From positions 2,232,001 through 2,296,000 of the forward strand of contig NZ_AZUP01000001.1 in NCBI RefSeq assembly GCF_000527135.1: a stretch of 64,000 nucleotides of DNA, read 5' to 3'. This stretch comes from Methyloversatilis discipulorum. Lineage in GTDB: Bacteria > Pseudomonadota > Gammaproteobacteria > Burkholderiales > Rhodocyclaceae. A program made the position numbers and the translations under genes. Under the pieces are notes generated by a model. It was given only the letters and a program-made list of their open reading frames with translations. It was not told the DNA's origin and did no database searches. Below, piece after piece: positions 9,701 through 17,722 of the stretch. The stretch's first letter is position 1. Each line of letters opens with the position of its first letter.

Positions 9701-10662
9701 TTGGCGAACTGAACGGTCTGGTGACCGATGAGGGCGCGACCAAGGGCATGCCGAAGATCGACAGCGACATCGACGCCTGCGAAGTGGTGATGATGCTGGC
9801 GCCGGAAACCAACGGCCAGGTCGCGGTGAAGGCGTGGAAGGCGCTGGGCAAGCAGACCGGGCGCGATCACGAGCACCTGGCCATCTATCGCGAGGACGAG
9901 AAGATCCGCTTCCGCGACATCCAGGCGCAGCCGCGCAAGATCATCTCGTCGCCGACGTGGTCCGGACTGGAGAGCGAGAAGGTGTCGTACAACGCCGGCT
10001 ATACCAATGTGCATGAACTGATCCCATGGCGCACGCTGACCGGCCGTCAGCAGTTCTACCAGGACCATCCGTGGATGCGCGCCTTCGGCGAAGGCTTCGT
10101 CAGCTACCGCCCGCCGGTGGACCTGAAGACCACGGCGGCGATCGCTGGCATCAAGAGCAACGGCAATCCGGAGATCCAGCTCAACTTCATCACGCCGCAC
10201 CAGAAGTGGGGCATCCACTCGACCTACAGCGACAACCTGCACATGCTGACGCTGAACCGCGGCGGCCCGGTGATCTGGCTGTCCGAGGACGACGCGAAGA
10301 AGGCCGGCATCGTCGATAACGACTGGGTCGAACTGTTCAACGTGAATGGCGCGATCACCGCGCGCGCCGTGGTGAGCCAGCGGGTCAATCCGGGCATGGT
10401 GCTGATGTACCACGCACAGGAAAAGATCATCAACACGCCGGGGTCGGAGATCACCGGTGCGCGCGGCGGCATCCACAACTCGGTCACCCGCATCGTGCTG
10501 AAGCCGACGCACATGATCGGCGGCTATGCCCAGCTGAGCTACGGCTTCAACTACTACGGAACCATCGGCACCAACCGCGACGAGTTCGTCGTCGTGCGCA
10601 AGATGAAGCGCATCGACTGGCTCGACGGCGAAGCCGCTGCCACCGATACCGCCCACGCCTAA
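6790..10662 (+). CDS. narG: respiratory nitrate reductase alpha subunit NarG
   Basis: Catalytic subunit that reduces nitrate to nitrite at a molybdenum bis-MGD site on the cytoplasmic side of the membrane, using electrons from NarH/NarI. The N-terminal FS0 [4Fe-4S] site is HGVNCTGSC (His50, Cys54, Cys58) plus a Cys in PRGCARGAS. The Asp in SFYDWYCDLPP (about residue 218) should correspond to the Mo ligand of E. coli NarG. At 1290 residues it is longer than E. coli NarG (1247). Most of the excess is a 32-residue low-complexity block at about residues 320-351, rich in Arg/Ala/Gly/Pro, which replaces the short linker before YFDDYARRYTDLPMLV and is encoded by a palindromic repeat. The rest of the protein looks intact. 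RBS AGGAG precedes the ATG. Confidence 0.96.
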   Translation: MSHFLDRLTHFSAPKESFSGDHGIATGEDRSWEDAYRDRWAHDKIVRSTHGVNCTGSCSWKIYVKGGIVTWETQQTDYPRTRWDMPNHEPRGCARGASYSWYLYSANRVKYPMVRGRLLKSWREARLKHGPVEAWASIVENDAKRRDYQQVRGLGGFVRSSWDEVNELVAAANVYTIKKHGPDRIIGFSPIPAMSMVSYAAGSRYLSLIGGVCMSFYDWYCDLPPSSPQIWGEQTDVPESADWYNSTYIIAWGSNVPQTRTPDAHFFTEVRYKGAKTVAVTPDYAEISKLADLWLHPKQGTDAAVAMAMGHVILKEFYFGSAAERRAAPSEADPLGGRAPRSGDLGAGRSAYFDDYARRYTDLPMLVLLKEHTLPNGKTVMVPDRYVRASDFNGKLGQANNPDWKTVAFDENGRVVLPNGAIGFRWGPDGRADAGQWNLEAKEARHGGDVKLKLSVLEGDTTPVEHTQVAFPYFGGIEHEHFPNSPQGGGDVLLRTVPVQRIALGKAGDKRDALVATVFDLQVANYGVGRGLPGDTGASSYDQDIAYTPAWQEKITGVPRDQIITVARQFADNADKTRGKSMVIIGAAMNHWYHCDMNYRGIINMLMMCGCIGQSGGGWAHYVGQEKLRPQTGWTALAFALDWIRPPRQQNSTSFFYAHTDQWRYEKLGVEEVLSPLADKSLFGGSMIDYNVRAERMGWLPSAPQLKTNPIQVVRDANAAGVDPKDYAVGALKNGQLELSCEDPDAPQNWPRNMFVWRSNILGSSGKGHEYFLKHLLGTSNGVQGKDLGSDDAKPQEVKWHTEAPEGKLDLLVTLDFRMSTTCLYSDIVLPTATWYEKNDLNTSDMHPFIHPLSTAVDPAWQSKSDWDIYKGFAKKFSEVCVGHLGVERELVLTPLMHDSPAELAQPFGVADWKRGECDLIPGKTAPQMTVVERDYPNVYKRFTAVGPLLTKVGNGGKGIAWNTQDEVRQLGELNGLVTDEGATKGMPKIDSDIDACEVVMMLAPETNGQVAVKAWKALGKQTGRDHEHLAIYREDEKIRFRDIQAQPRKIISSPTWSGLESEKVSYNAGYTNVHELIPWRTLTGRQQFYQDHPWMRAFGEGFVSYRPPVDLKTTAAIAGIKSNGNPEIQLNFITPHQKWGIHSTYSDNLHMLTLNRGGPVIWLSEDDAKKAGIVDNDWVELFNVNGAITARAVVSQRVNPGMVLMYHAQEKIINTPGSEITGARGGIHNSVTRIVLKPTHMIGGYAQLSYGFNYYGTIGTNRDEFVVVRKMKRIDWLDGEAAATDTAHA
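7747..7842 (+). repeat. palindromic repeat inserted in frame inside narG
   Basis: A 96-nt stretch with strong dyad symmetry interrupts narG without breaking the frame. It includes the hairpin CCCCCTCGGGGGG, GCGCCGCGCAGCGGCG, and outer arms of the type GCCGCCCCAAG and CTGGGGGCC. Its base composition and translated composition are unlike the surrounding conserved NarG sequence. From memory it resembles the GC-rich intergenic palindromes common in Comamonadaceae and other Burkholderiales. No second copy occurs in this window. Confidence 0.7.
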
Positions 10663-10673
10663 GGAGACATGAC

Positions 10674-12197
10674 ATGAAAATACGCGCTCAAATCGGCATG
10701 GTGCTCAACCTCGACAAGTGCATCGGTTGCCACACCTGCTCGGTCACCTGCAAGAACGTGTGGACCAGCCGTCCCGGCATGGAATACGCGTGGTTCAACA
10801 ACGTCGAAACCAAGCCCGGCATCGGTTACCCGAAGGAATGGGAGAACCAGGACAAGTGGCAGGGTGGCTGGATGCGCAAGAGCGACGGCTCGATCGCGCC
10901 GCGCCAGGGCGGCAAGTGGCAGCTTCTGATGAAGATCTTCGCCAACCCGCATCTGCCGGAAATCGACGACTACTACGAGCCCTTCACCTTCGACTACGAC
11001 CACCTGCAGTCGGCGCCCGAAATGAAGGCGGCGCCGACCGCGCGGCCGCGCAGCCTGATCACCGGCCAGCGCATGGAAAAGATTGAATGGGGCCCGAACT
11101 GGGAGGAGATTCTCGGCGGCGAATTCTCGAAGCGCTCGAAGGACAAGAACTTCGACGAGGTGCAGAAGGACATCTACGGCCAGTTCGAGAACACCTTCAT
11201 GATGTACCTGCCGCGGCTGTGCGAGCACTGCCTGAACCCGGCCTGCGTCGCCAGCTGCCCGTCCGGCTCGATCTACAAGCGCGAAGAGGACGGCATCGTG
11301 CTGATCGACCAGGACAAGTGCCGCGGCTGGCGCATGTGCGTGTCCGGCTGTCCGTACAAGAAGATCTACTACAACTGGCAATCGGGGAAAGCAGAGAAGT
11401 GCATCTTCTGCTACCCGCGCATCGAAGCCGGCCAGCCCACCGTGTGCTCGGAAACCTGCGTCGGCCGCATCCGCTACCTCGGCGTGCTGCTGTATGACGC
11501 CGACCGCATCCAGGAAGCGGCTTCGGTCGAACATGACCGCGACCTCTACCAGGCCCAGCTCGACATCTTCCTCGACCCGAACGATCCGAAGGTGATCGAA
11601 CAGGCCCGTGCCGACGGCATCCCCGATTCGTGGATGGAAGCCGCCCGCCGCAGCCCGGTCTACAAGATGGCGGTGGAGTGGAAGGTGGCGCTGCCGCTGC
11701 ACCCGGAATACCGCACGCTGCCCATGGTGTGGTACGTGCCACCGCTGTCGCCGATCACCGCCGCCGCCAACGCCGGCCAGGTCGGTGTCAATGGCGAGAT
11801 TCCGGACGTGAACCAGCTGCGCATTCCGGTCAAATACCTCGCCAACCTGCTTACCGCCGGCGACACGCAACCGGTCGTGCGCGCACTCGAACGCATGCTG
11901 GCGATGCGCGCCTACCAGCGCGAGAAGCACGTCGATGGTCGCATCAATACCGCGGCATTGACCCAGGTCGGCATCAGCCAGGCCGCGGTCGAGGACATGT
12001 ACCACGTGATGGCGATCGCCAACTACGAGGACCGCTTCGTCATTCCGTCGGCCCACCGCGAGTACGCGGAGAACGCCTTCGACGTGCGCGGCGGCTGCGG
12101 CTTCTCATTCGGTAACGGCTGCTCGGAAGGCAGTTCCGACAGCAGCCTGTTCGGCGGCAACAAGCGCCGGACCATCCCGATCAAGGCGGTGGTATGA
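10674..12197 (+). CDS. narH: respiratory nitrate reductase beta subunit NarH
   Basis: Electron-transfer subunit of 507 residues (E. coli NarH is 512) that passes electrons from NarI heme to NarG through four iron-sulfur clusters. The cysteine groups are CIGCHTCSVTCKN near the N-terminus, CEHCLNPACVASCP near residue 184, CRGWRMCVSGCPY (the Trp in place of a Cys marks the [3Fe-4S] cluster) and CIFCYPRIEAGQPTVCSETC. The ATG follows AAGGAGACATGAC, 11 bp after narG, and the gene overlaps narJ by 4 bp. All cluster ligands appear to be present. Confidence 0.96.
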   Translation: MKIRAQIGMVLNLDKCIGCHTCSVTCKNVWTSRPGMEYAWFNNVETKPGIGYPKEWENQDKWQGGWMRKSDGSIAPRQGGKWQLLMKIFANPHLPEIDDYYEPFTFDYDHLQSAPEMKAAPTARPRSLITGQRMEKIEWGPNWEEILGGEFSKRSKDKNFDEVQKDIYGQFENTFMMYLPRLCEHCLNPACVASCPSGSIYKREEDGIVLIDQDKCRGWRMCVSGCPYKKIYYNWQSGKAEKCIFCYPRIEAGQPTVCSETCVGRIRYLGVLLYDADRIQEAASVEHDRDLYQAQLDIFLDPNDPKVIEQARADGIPDSWMEAARRSPVYKMAVEWKVALPLHPEYRTLPMVWYVPPLSPITAAANAGQVGVNGEIPDVNQLRIPVKYLANLLTAGDTQPVVRALERMLAMRAYQREKHVDGRINTAALTQVGISQAAVEDMYHVMAIANYEDRFVIPSAHREYAENAFDVRGGCGFSFGNGCSEGSSDSSLFGGNKRRTIPIKAVV

Positions 12198-12889
12198 CCA
12201 TTTTTACGACACCGAAGAAAATGACCCACACGCTGCGCGCCTGCGCGCTGCTGATCGGCTACCCGGACGCCAGCCTGCGCGGACTGCTGCCCGACCTGCG
12301 CCTGGCGCTGCACGACGAGGCGGCGCTGTCGGCCTCCCGTCTGGCCGAGCTGGATGCGCTGATCGACACGCTGCAGCAGCAGCCCGCGCTCGATGGCGAA
12401 GCCGCCTACGTCGAACTGTTCGACCGCGGCCGTTCGACCTCGCTGCACCTGTTCGAACACGTGCATGGCGATTCGCGCGACCGCGGGCCGGCGATGATCG
12501 ATCTGGCGCAGACCTACGAGAAAGCCGGCCTCTTCCTGTCCGCCGGCGAACTGCCGGATTACCTGCCGGTGGTGCTCGAATTCGCCTCGACCCAGCCGCC
12601 GAAGGAGGCGCGCGCCTTCCTCGCCGAAATGACGCACATCCTGAATGCGTTGTTCACGGCGCTGGTCAAGCGCGAAAGCCGCTACGCGAGCGTGGTCGGC
12701 GCGCTGATCGAACTGGCCGGCGAACGCGCCCACGCGGTGAAGATCCAGCCCGACGAAGCGCTCGACGACAGCTGGGCCGAACCACTCGCCTTCGACGGCT
12801 GCTCCTCGCACGGCCAGGCCAAGCCCGGCACACCGCAGCCCATCAACCTCGTCCGCAAGTCCTCCGCCACTCAAGGAGTACAACCATGA
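12194..12889 (+). CDS. narJ: nitrate reductase assembly chaperone NarJ
   Basis: Cytoplasmic chaperone of the TorD/NarJ family, 231 residues, required for cofactor loading and membrane attachment of NarGH but not part of the final enzyme. It is an all-helical protein. The family stretch VELFDRGRSTSLHLFEHVHGDSRDRGPAMIDL lies near residues 75-105 (shown in part: LHLFEHVHGDSRDRG). Start and stop overlap narH and narI by 4 bp each (ATGA), consistent with coupled translation at fixed stoichiometry. The C-terminal 40 residues are less conserved in appearance. Confidence 0.94.
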   Translation: MTIFTTPKKMTHTLRACALLIGYPDASLRGLLPDLRLALHDEAALSASRLAELDALIDTLQQQPALDGEAAYVELFDRGRSTSLHLFEHVHGDSRDRGPAMIDLAQTYEKAGLFLSAGELPDYLPVVLEFASTQPPKEARAFLAEMTHILNALFTALVKRESRYASVVGALIELAGERAHAVKIQPDEALDDSWAEPLAFDGCSSHGQAKPGTPQPINLVRKSSATQGVQP

Positions 12890-13623
12890 CTTCCTGGCTC
12901 GACAACCTGCTGTTCGGTTACTACCCCTACATCTGCCTCGCCGTATTCTTCATCGGCAGTCTGCTGCGCTTCGACCGCGACCAGTACACCTGGAAGAGCG
13001 ATTCGTCGCAGCTGCTGCGCCGCGGCCAGCTCAGGCTGGGCAGCAATCTGTTCCACATCGGCGTGCTCTTCCTGTTCTTCGGGCACTTCTTCGGCATGCT
13101 GACGCCGCACGTCGTCTATGAGCATTTCATCGGCGCCGGCGCCAAGCAGCTGGTCGCGATGGTGACCGGCGGCATCGCCGGTCTGCTCGGCTTCATCGGC
13201 CTGACGCTGCTGCTGCACCGCCGGCTGACCGAGCCGCGCATCCGCGCCACGTCGAAAACCAGCGACATCGTCATCGCCGTGCTGCTGTGGGTGCAGCTGC
13301 TGCTCGGTCTGGCCACCATCCCGCTGTCGGCACAGCATCTGGACGGCAGCATGATGATGCTGCTCGCCGAGTGGGCGCAGCGCATCGTCACCTTCCGCGC
13401 CGGCGCGCCGGAACTGCTGGCCGAAGCCGGCTGGGTGTTCAAGACCCACATGTTCCTCGGCATGACCATCTTCCTGGTGTTCCCCTTCACCCGTCTGGTG
13501 CACGTGTGGAGCGGCTTCGCCTCGGTGCTGTACGTGTTCCGCCCCTACCAGGTGGTGCGCGCACGCCGGCTCAACCTGCCGGCCGGACACAATCAGCCGC
13601 GCCAGCCGGGCGCCGGTGTCTGA
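12886..13623 (+). CDS. narI: respiratory nitrate reductase gamma subunit NarI
   Basis: Membrane cytochrome b of 245 residues with five helices that oxidises ubiquinol on the periplasmic side and passes electrons to NarH. Likely heme ligands are two His in NLFHIGVLFLFFGHFFGM (helix 2) and two in THMFLGMTIFLVF and LVHVWSGF (helix 5), the usual bis-His pattern for bD and bP. Length is normal (E. coli 225). It overlaps narJ by 4 bp and is followed by a hairpin and a PpiC gene. Confidence 0.95.
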   Translation: MTSWLDNLLFGYYPYICLAVFFIGSLLRFDRDQYTWKSDSSQLLRRGQLRLGSNLFHIGVLFLFFGHFFGMLTPHVVYEHFIGAGAKQLVAMVTGGIAGLLGFIGLTLLLHRRLTEPRIRATSKTSDIVIAVLLWVQLLLGLATIPLSAQHLDGSMMMLLAEWAQRIVTFRAGAPELLAEAGWVFKTHMFLGMTIFLVFPFTRLVHVWSGFASVLYVFRPYQVVRARRLNLPAGHNQPRQPGAGV

Positions 13624-13634
13624 GATGATGTGAA

Positions 13635-13662
13635 GGATGCGTCGCCGCTGCGCGGCGCATCC
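13635..13662 (+). other. intercistronic hairpin between narI and ppiC
   Basis: GGATGCG (13635-13641) pairs with CGCATCC (13656-13662), and the pairing extends inwards with one G-U pair to about 11 bp over a 6-nt loop. No T-run follows, so it is more likely an mRNA-stability or processing element, or a weak attenuator, than a full terminator. Confidence 0.45.
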
Positions 13663-13688
13663 ATTCATAAAAGGATCGAGGAGACACC

Positions 13689-14471
13689 ATGCAGTCCACG
13701 CAACAGAGCGGCGGCATCGCCCGCGTCAACGGCATCGCGATCAACGGTGCGGACGAGGACGTTACGCCGGACGAACTGCGCAACCGCGCCTGCACCGAAC
13801 TGCTGCGCCAGGCCGCCCAGAAGGCCGGCCTGCTTGCGGCCAGCGACGAACAGTCGGCCGACGGCCTGATTTCGGAAGAGGCCGCTACCGCCATCGACAC
13901 GCTGATCGGTCAGGCGGTGCAGGTGCCGGAGCCATCCGAAGAGGCTTGCCGCCGCCATTACAGTGCCCACCTCGGCCGCTACACCGTGGGCCAGCGCGCA
14001 CGCATGCGCCACATCCTGTTCGCGGTGACGCCGGGTGTGGACGTCAATGCACTGCGCGGTCGGGCCGAAGCGGTGCTGATCGACGTACGTGCGCACGCCG
14101 ACGGCGAAGACCCCTTCCCCGACGCCGCCCGGCAGAATTCGAACTGCCCGAGCAGCGAACGCGGCGGCGACCTCGGCTGGCTGGCGCCGGAAGAAGTGGT
14201 GCCTGAATTTGCCCGCGCCATCTTCGGCCAGCACGACATCGGTGTACTGCCGCGCCTGGTGCACAGCCGCTTCGGTTTCCACGTGATCGACGTGCAGGAG
14301 CGCGAAGCGGGCACCGTGCAGCCCTTCGAGGAAGTGCGCGGCACCGTCGCCGCCTCGCTGCGCCAGCAGAGCTTCGCCACCGCGCTGCGCCAGTACGTCG
14401 CGCTGCTGGCCGGTCAGGCCGTGCTCGAAGGCGTGGACATGGACATCGCCGACACGCCGCTGGTGCAGTGA
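13689..14471 (+). CDS. PpiC/parvulin-type peptidyl-prolyl isomerase of the nar operon
   Basis: A 260-residue protein with a parvulin rotamase domain at about residues 105-210 (ARMRHILFAV at its start, GGDLGWLAPEEVVPEFARAIF in the middle, VHSRFGFHVIDVQERE at its end). A helical NifM/SurA-like N-terminal part precedes it. No signal peptide is visible, so it should work in the cytoplasm, perhaps on NarGH folding. Genes of this kind often follow narI in betaproteobacteria and pseudomonads. Its start has a GAGGAG ribosome site, and the gene is 65 bp after narI on the same strand. The exact client is unknown. Confidence 0.85.
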   Translation: MQSTQQSGGIARVNGIAINGADEDVTPDELRNRACTELLRQAAQKAGLLAASDEQSADGLISEEAATAIDTLIGQAVQVPEPSEEACRRHYSAHLGRYTVGQRARMRHILFAVTPGVDVNALRGRAEAVLIDVRAHADGEDPFPDAARQNSNCPSSERGGDLGWLAPEEVVPEFARAIFGQHDIGVLPRLVHSRFGFHVIDVQEREAGTVQPFEEVRGTVAASLRQQSFATALRQYVALLAGQAVLEGVDMDIADTPLVQ

Positions 14472-14478
14472 CTCAAAT

Positions 14479-14530
14479 CGCGCGGCGCCGTGTGCAACCG
14501 GTCTGACCCGGATCAACACGGCGCCGCGCG
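14479..14530 (+). terminator. 15-bp perfect inverted repeat after ppiC (probable nar operon terminator)
   Basis: CGCGCGGCGCCGTGT (14479-14493) is perfectly complementary to ACACGGCGCCGCGCG (14516-14530), with a 22-nt loop. It sits 7 bp after the ppiC stop. There is no T-tract, so termination efficiency is uncertain. The loop contains the FNR-like box of the next operon. Confidence 0.55.
14503..14516 (+). promoter_or_regulatory. FNR/DNR-type box upstream of ubiU
   Basis: CTGAC-CCGG-ATCAA has a perfect right half and a TTGAC-like left half with one mismatch. It lies 59 bp before the ubiU ATG, so a class II start at about 14551 would leave a 25-nt leader. E. coli ubiUV is known to be FNR-controlled, which supports the call. 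Confidence 0.5.
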
Positions 14531-14575
14531 CGATGCCCACACTGGGCGGCGCCCGCAGTTCCGGACCTTTCCGAC

Positions 14576-15613
14576 ATGCAAACATCCCGCACCGCCCACG
14601 CAACGCTCCCCCGAAAACCCGCCCTGGTCTGCCCGGCCGGCTCGCTGCGCGCGCTGACGCTGGCCATCGACGCCGGCGCCGACGCCGTCTACATGGGCCT
14701 GAAGGACGCCACCAACGCGCGCAACTTCGCCGGTCTGAACTTCGACCTCGCGCAGGCACGCGACGGCATCGCCTACGCCCGCAGCCGCGGTCGCGAAGTG
14801 CTGATGGCGCTCAACACCTTCGCCGACGCGCGTGCGCCCGAACGCTGGTTCGCCGCGGTCGATGCCGCCGCCGGCCTCGGCATCGACGCGCTGATCTGCG
14901 CCGACACCGCAGTGCTCGCCTACGCGCGCGATCACCACCCCGATCTGCGTCTGCACCTGTCCGTGCAGGCTTCGGCCACCACCTGGGAAGCGATCGATTT
15001 CTACCGCGAGCGCTACGGCATCCGTCGCGCCGTGCTGCCGCGCGTGCTGACGCTGCCGCAGGTCGAACAGGTGTGCCGGCAGAGCAGCGCAGAGATCGAG
15101 GTGTTCGGCTTCGGCAGCCTGTGCGTCATGGTCGAGGGCCGCTGTGCGCTGTCGTCCTACGCGACGGGCCAGTCGCCGAACACGGCCGGTGTCTGCTCGC
15201 CGCCGTCGGCCGTGCGCTGGGAGGACGGCGCCGACGGCGTATCGGCCCGGCTCAATGGCGTGCTGATCGACCGCTACGCGCCGGACGAACCGCGCGGCTA
15301 TCCGACGCTGTGCAAGGGCCGCTTCGACGTCGACGGCGCGCGCGACTACGCGCTGGAAGAACCGACCAGCCTGAACACGCTGGCGCTGCTGCCGCAGCTG
15401 ATGGACATGGGCATTGCCGCGATCAAGATCGAGGGGCGACAACGCAGCCCGGCCTATGTCGAACAGGTCACCCGCGTCTGGCGTGCCGCCATCGACGACT
15501 GCGCCGCGCAGCCGGCGCGCTTCGGCGTACAGCCGCAATGGACCGCCGCGCTCGGCCGCTGGGCCGAAGGCCAGCAGCACACGCTGGGCGCCTACGACCG
15601 GCCGTGGCGGTGA
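14576..15613 (+). CDS. ubiU: oxygen-independent ubiquinone biosynthesis protein UbiU (U32 peptidase family)
   Basis: U32-family protein of 345 residues that, with UbiV, hydroxylates ubiquinone precursors without O2, using prephenate as oxygen donor in E. coli (family knowledge). The fold starts PALVCPAGSLRALTLAIDAGADAVYMG (in part: DAGADAVYMGLKDATNARNF). Four cysteines expected to hold a [4Fe-4S] cluster are seen in LCVMVEGRCALSS, TAGVCSPP and TLCKGRF. The block is placed directly after the nitrate reductase genes and runs into ubiV and ubiT, so it would supply ubiquinone for NarI during anoxic growth. Confidence 0.9.
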   Translation: MQTSRTAHATLPRKPALVCPAGSLRALTLAIDAGADAVYMGLKDATNARNFAGLNFDLAQARDGIAYARSRGREVLMALNTFADARAPERWFAAVDAAAGLGIDALICADTAVLAYARDHHPDLRLHLSVQASATTWEAIDFYRERYGIRRAVLPRVLTLPQVEQVCRQSSAEIEVFGFGSLCVMVEGRCALSSYATGQSPNTAGVCSPPSAVRWEDGADGVSARLNGVLIDRYAPDEPRGYPTLCKGRFDVDGARDYALEEPTSLNTLALLPQLMDMGIAAIKIEGRQRSPAYVEQVTRVWRAAIDDCAAQPARFGVQPQWTAALGRWAEGQQHTLGAYDRPWR

Positions 15614-15617
15614 ACCG

Positions 15618-16559
15618 ATGAACACACAGATGAACGCCCGCATCGCACTGACCGTCGGCCCGGTGCTGTATTACTGGCCGCGCCGCACGCTGCTCGATTT
15701 CTACGCCGAAGTCGCCGAGTCACCCGCCGACACCGTGGTGCTCGGCGAAGTCGTGTGCAGCCGCCGCCATGAAATGAAGACCGAGGACTGGCTGGCCCTC
15801 GCGCGCGAGCTCGCCACCTGCGGCAAGGAAATCGTGCTGGCCAGTCAGGCATTGCTCGAATCGGCTGCCGACCTGCGCGCACTGCACCGCTGGGCCGACC
15901 AGACCGAATTCCTGGTCGAAGCGGGCGACGCCTCGGCGCTGCGCGCACTGGCTGGCCGACCCTTCGTGCTCGGCCCGCACATCAACGTCTACAGCCAGCC
16001 GGCGCTGCGCGAGCATGCCGCACTCGGCGCCATCCGCTGGGTGGCACCGGTCGAACTTGCGCTGGACGCGCTGGCGCTGATCAATCCGCCGGCCGCACCG
16101 GTGACCGGCGGACCGGCGAACGACACGCCGGTCGCCACCGAGGTATTCGCCTTCGGCCGCCTGCCGCTGGCTTTCTCGGCACGCTGCTTCACTGCGCGCC
16201 ATTTCCACCTGAGCAAGGACCAGTGCGGCTTCCGCTGCATCGAGCATCCGGACGGCCTGCTGCTCGATACCACCGAACAGCAGCACTTCCTCGCCTTGAA
16301 TGGCATACAGACGCAGTCGGCGGCGCAGCACTGCCTGATCGCCGACGCGCCGGCACTGCGCGCCGCTGGCGTCACGCGCGCACGGCTGTCACCGACCTCG
16401 CGCGACTTCGCCACCGTGCTCGACCTGTTCGAACGCACTTACAACGGCCAGGCCGACGCCGCTGAAGCCGCCGCTGCGCTCGAAGCGCTGAGCCTGCCCG
16501 GCGGCCTGGTCAATGGTTACGCCCACCGCCGCCCCGGACTGGAAAGGATGCCCGCATGA
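15618..16559 (+). CDS. ubiV: oxygen-independent ubiquinone biosynthesis protein UbiV (U32 peptidase family)
   Basis: Partner of UbiU, 313 residues from the ATG four bases after the ubiU stop. The start TVGPVLYYWPRRTLLDFYAEVA is typical of UbiV. Cysteines expected to bind the [4Fe-4S] cluster are in VVCSRRHEM, SARCFTARHF and KDQCGFRC. The UbiUV pair forms a heterodimer in known cases. It overlaps ubiT by 4 bp. A longer upstream extension is open but runs through ubiU in another frame and is not credible. Confidence 0.9.
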   Translation: MNTQMNARIALTVGPVLYYWPRRTLLDFYAEVAESPADTVVLGEVVCSRRHEMKTEDWLALARELATCGKEIVLASQALLESAADLRALHRWADQTEFLVEAGDASALRALAGRPFVLGPHINVYSQPALREHAALGAIRWVAPVELALDALALINPPAAPVTGGPANDTPVATEVFAFGRLPLAFSARCFTARHFHLSKDQCGFRCIEHPDGLLLDTTEQQHFLALNGIQTQSAAQHCLIADAPALRAAGVTRARLSPTSRDFATVLDLFERTYNGQADAAEAAAALEALSLPGGLVNGYAHRRPGLERMPA

Positions 16560-16996
16560 ACACCTCGTTCCCGATCAGGCTGCCGGCACTGCCGCCGCCG
16601 CCCGCCGCACTGCGCAGGCTGATCGCCCGCCTGCCGATACAGCCACCCTCGCTGCTGCTCGCCGCGGCACTGAACCGCGTGCTGCGTCCGCGCCTGCCGG
16701 CCGACGCGGCGCTCGAACTTGCCGACCACACGGTGGAGATCGAGGTACGCGACTTCGGTCTGCGCTGCCGCCTCGCGCTGCGCGACGGCCGCTTCCGCAG
16801 CGCGCCCGATCACGGCCCGGTCGCGCTGCGCATCGCCGCTGACAGCGCCAGCTACCTGCGCCTGCTGCGCGGCGACGACGACGCCGACCGCCTGTTCTTC
16901 GAACGCGCGCTGGTGATGGAGGGCGACACCGAGTACGGCCTGCTGCTGAAGAACACGCTGGACGCCATCGGCCCGCTGCTGCACCGCGCCGTCTGA
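16556..16996 (+). CDS. ubiT: SCP2-domain lipid-binding accessory protein UbiT
   Basis: A 146-residue protein with a sterol-carrier (SCP2) domain in its C-terminal two thirds. LADHTVEIEVRDFGLRCRLAL opens the domain, and ALVMEGDTEYGLLLKNTLD near the end is the typical UbiT/UbiJ stretch (in part: GDTEYGLLLKNTLD). UbiT is thought to bind the hydrophobic quinone intermediates for the anaerobic pathway. It overlaps ubiV by 4 bp (ATGA) and completes the ubiUVT set. Confidence 0.88.
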   Translation: MNTSFPIRLPALPPPPAALRRLIARLPIQPPSLLLAAALNRVLRPRLPADAALELADHTVEIEVRDFGLRCRLALRDGRFRSAPDHGPVALRIAADSASYLRLLRGDDDADRLFFERALVMEGDTEYGLLLKNTLDAIGPLLHRAV

Positions 16997-17012
16997 ACCG
17001 GAGGACATCGCC

Positions 17013-17708
17013 ATGCCCGACGAACTGCTCGCCCGCCTGCGCCGCTTCCACGAGCACACCTTTCCCGGCGTGCAGGAACAGTTCCAGGATCTGGTGCGCG
17101 ACGGCCAGCACCCGACCATCCTGTTCATCGGCTGCTCCGATTCGCGCCTGGTGCCCTATCTGCTGACCGGCACCGGTCCGGGTGAGCTGTTCATCGTGCG
17201 CAACGTCGGCGCCTTCGTACCGCCCTACGACGGCGGCACGCAGCGCGGCGAACTGGCCGGCTTCCACGGCACGGCCGCAGCGATCGAGTACGCGGTGCTC
17301 AATCTGAAGGTCGCCCACATCGTCGTCTGCGGCCACAGCCACTGCGGCGGCGTGCGCGCGCTGTACGAAGGCGTCGGGCCGGACGCGCCCAATCTGAACG
17401 CCTGGCTGGACCTCGGGCGCGAAGCGGTGCTGCCAGTGCAGCTCACCGACGAGGCGCTGCGCCGTACCGAACAGCGCGCCGTCGTGCTGCAGCTCGAAAG
17501 GCTGATGGACTACCCCATGGTGCGTCGTCAGGTCGACGCCGGGCAGCTCGCGCTGCACGGCTGGCACTATGTGATCGAGGAAGGCGAGGTGCATGTGTTC
17601 GACGTGCACCGCGGCGCCTTCGTACCGGCGTCGAGCGCCGACCACAGCGGCACCGGTCCCTTCCTGCCCTTCGCCAGCGACGACATCAGCCCGGTGGATG
17701 CGTGGTGA
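17013..17708 (+). CDS. can: beta-class carbonic anhydrase
   Basis: Zinc enzyme of 231 residues interconverting CO2 and bicarbonate. The zinc ligands and active-site dyad are visible: Cys-Ser-Asp-Ser-Arg in FIGCSDSRLVPYLL, and His and Cys in VCGHSHCGGVRALYE. The RNVGAFVPPYDGG segment is also typical. A GGAGG site precedes the ATG, and the gene follows ubiT by 16 bp, so it may be co-transcribed. It could supply bicarbonate for carboxylation during growth on C1 or C2 compounds, which is inference. Confidence 0.93.
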   Translation: MPDELLARLRRFHEHTFPGVQEQFQDLVRDGQHPTILFIGCSDSRLVPYLLTGTGPGELFIVRNVGAFVPPYDGGTQRGELAGFHGTAAAIEYAVLNLKVAHIVVCGHSHCGGVRALYEGVGPDAPNLNAWLDLGREAVLPVQLTDEALRRTEQRAVVLQLERLMDYPMVRRQVDAGQLALHGWHYVIEEGEVHVFDVHRGAFVPASSADHSGTGPFLPFASDDISPVDAW

Positions 17709-17722
17709 GTCATACTCGTGCC

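Noticed and set aside
5818..10656. A 1612-codon open frame on the minus strand opposite narK2 and narG
   Set aside because: It mirrors the high-GC codon bias of narG, has no recognisable domain, repetitive His/Ala/Arg/Val-rich composition and no ribosome site. narG on the other strand is certain.
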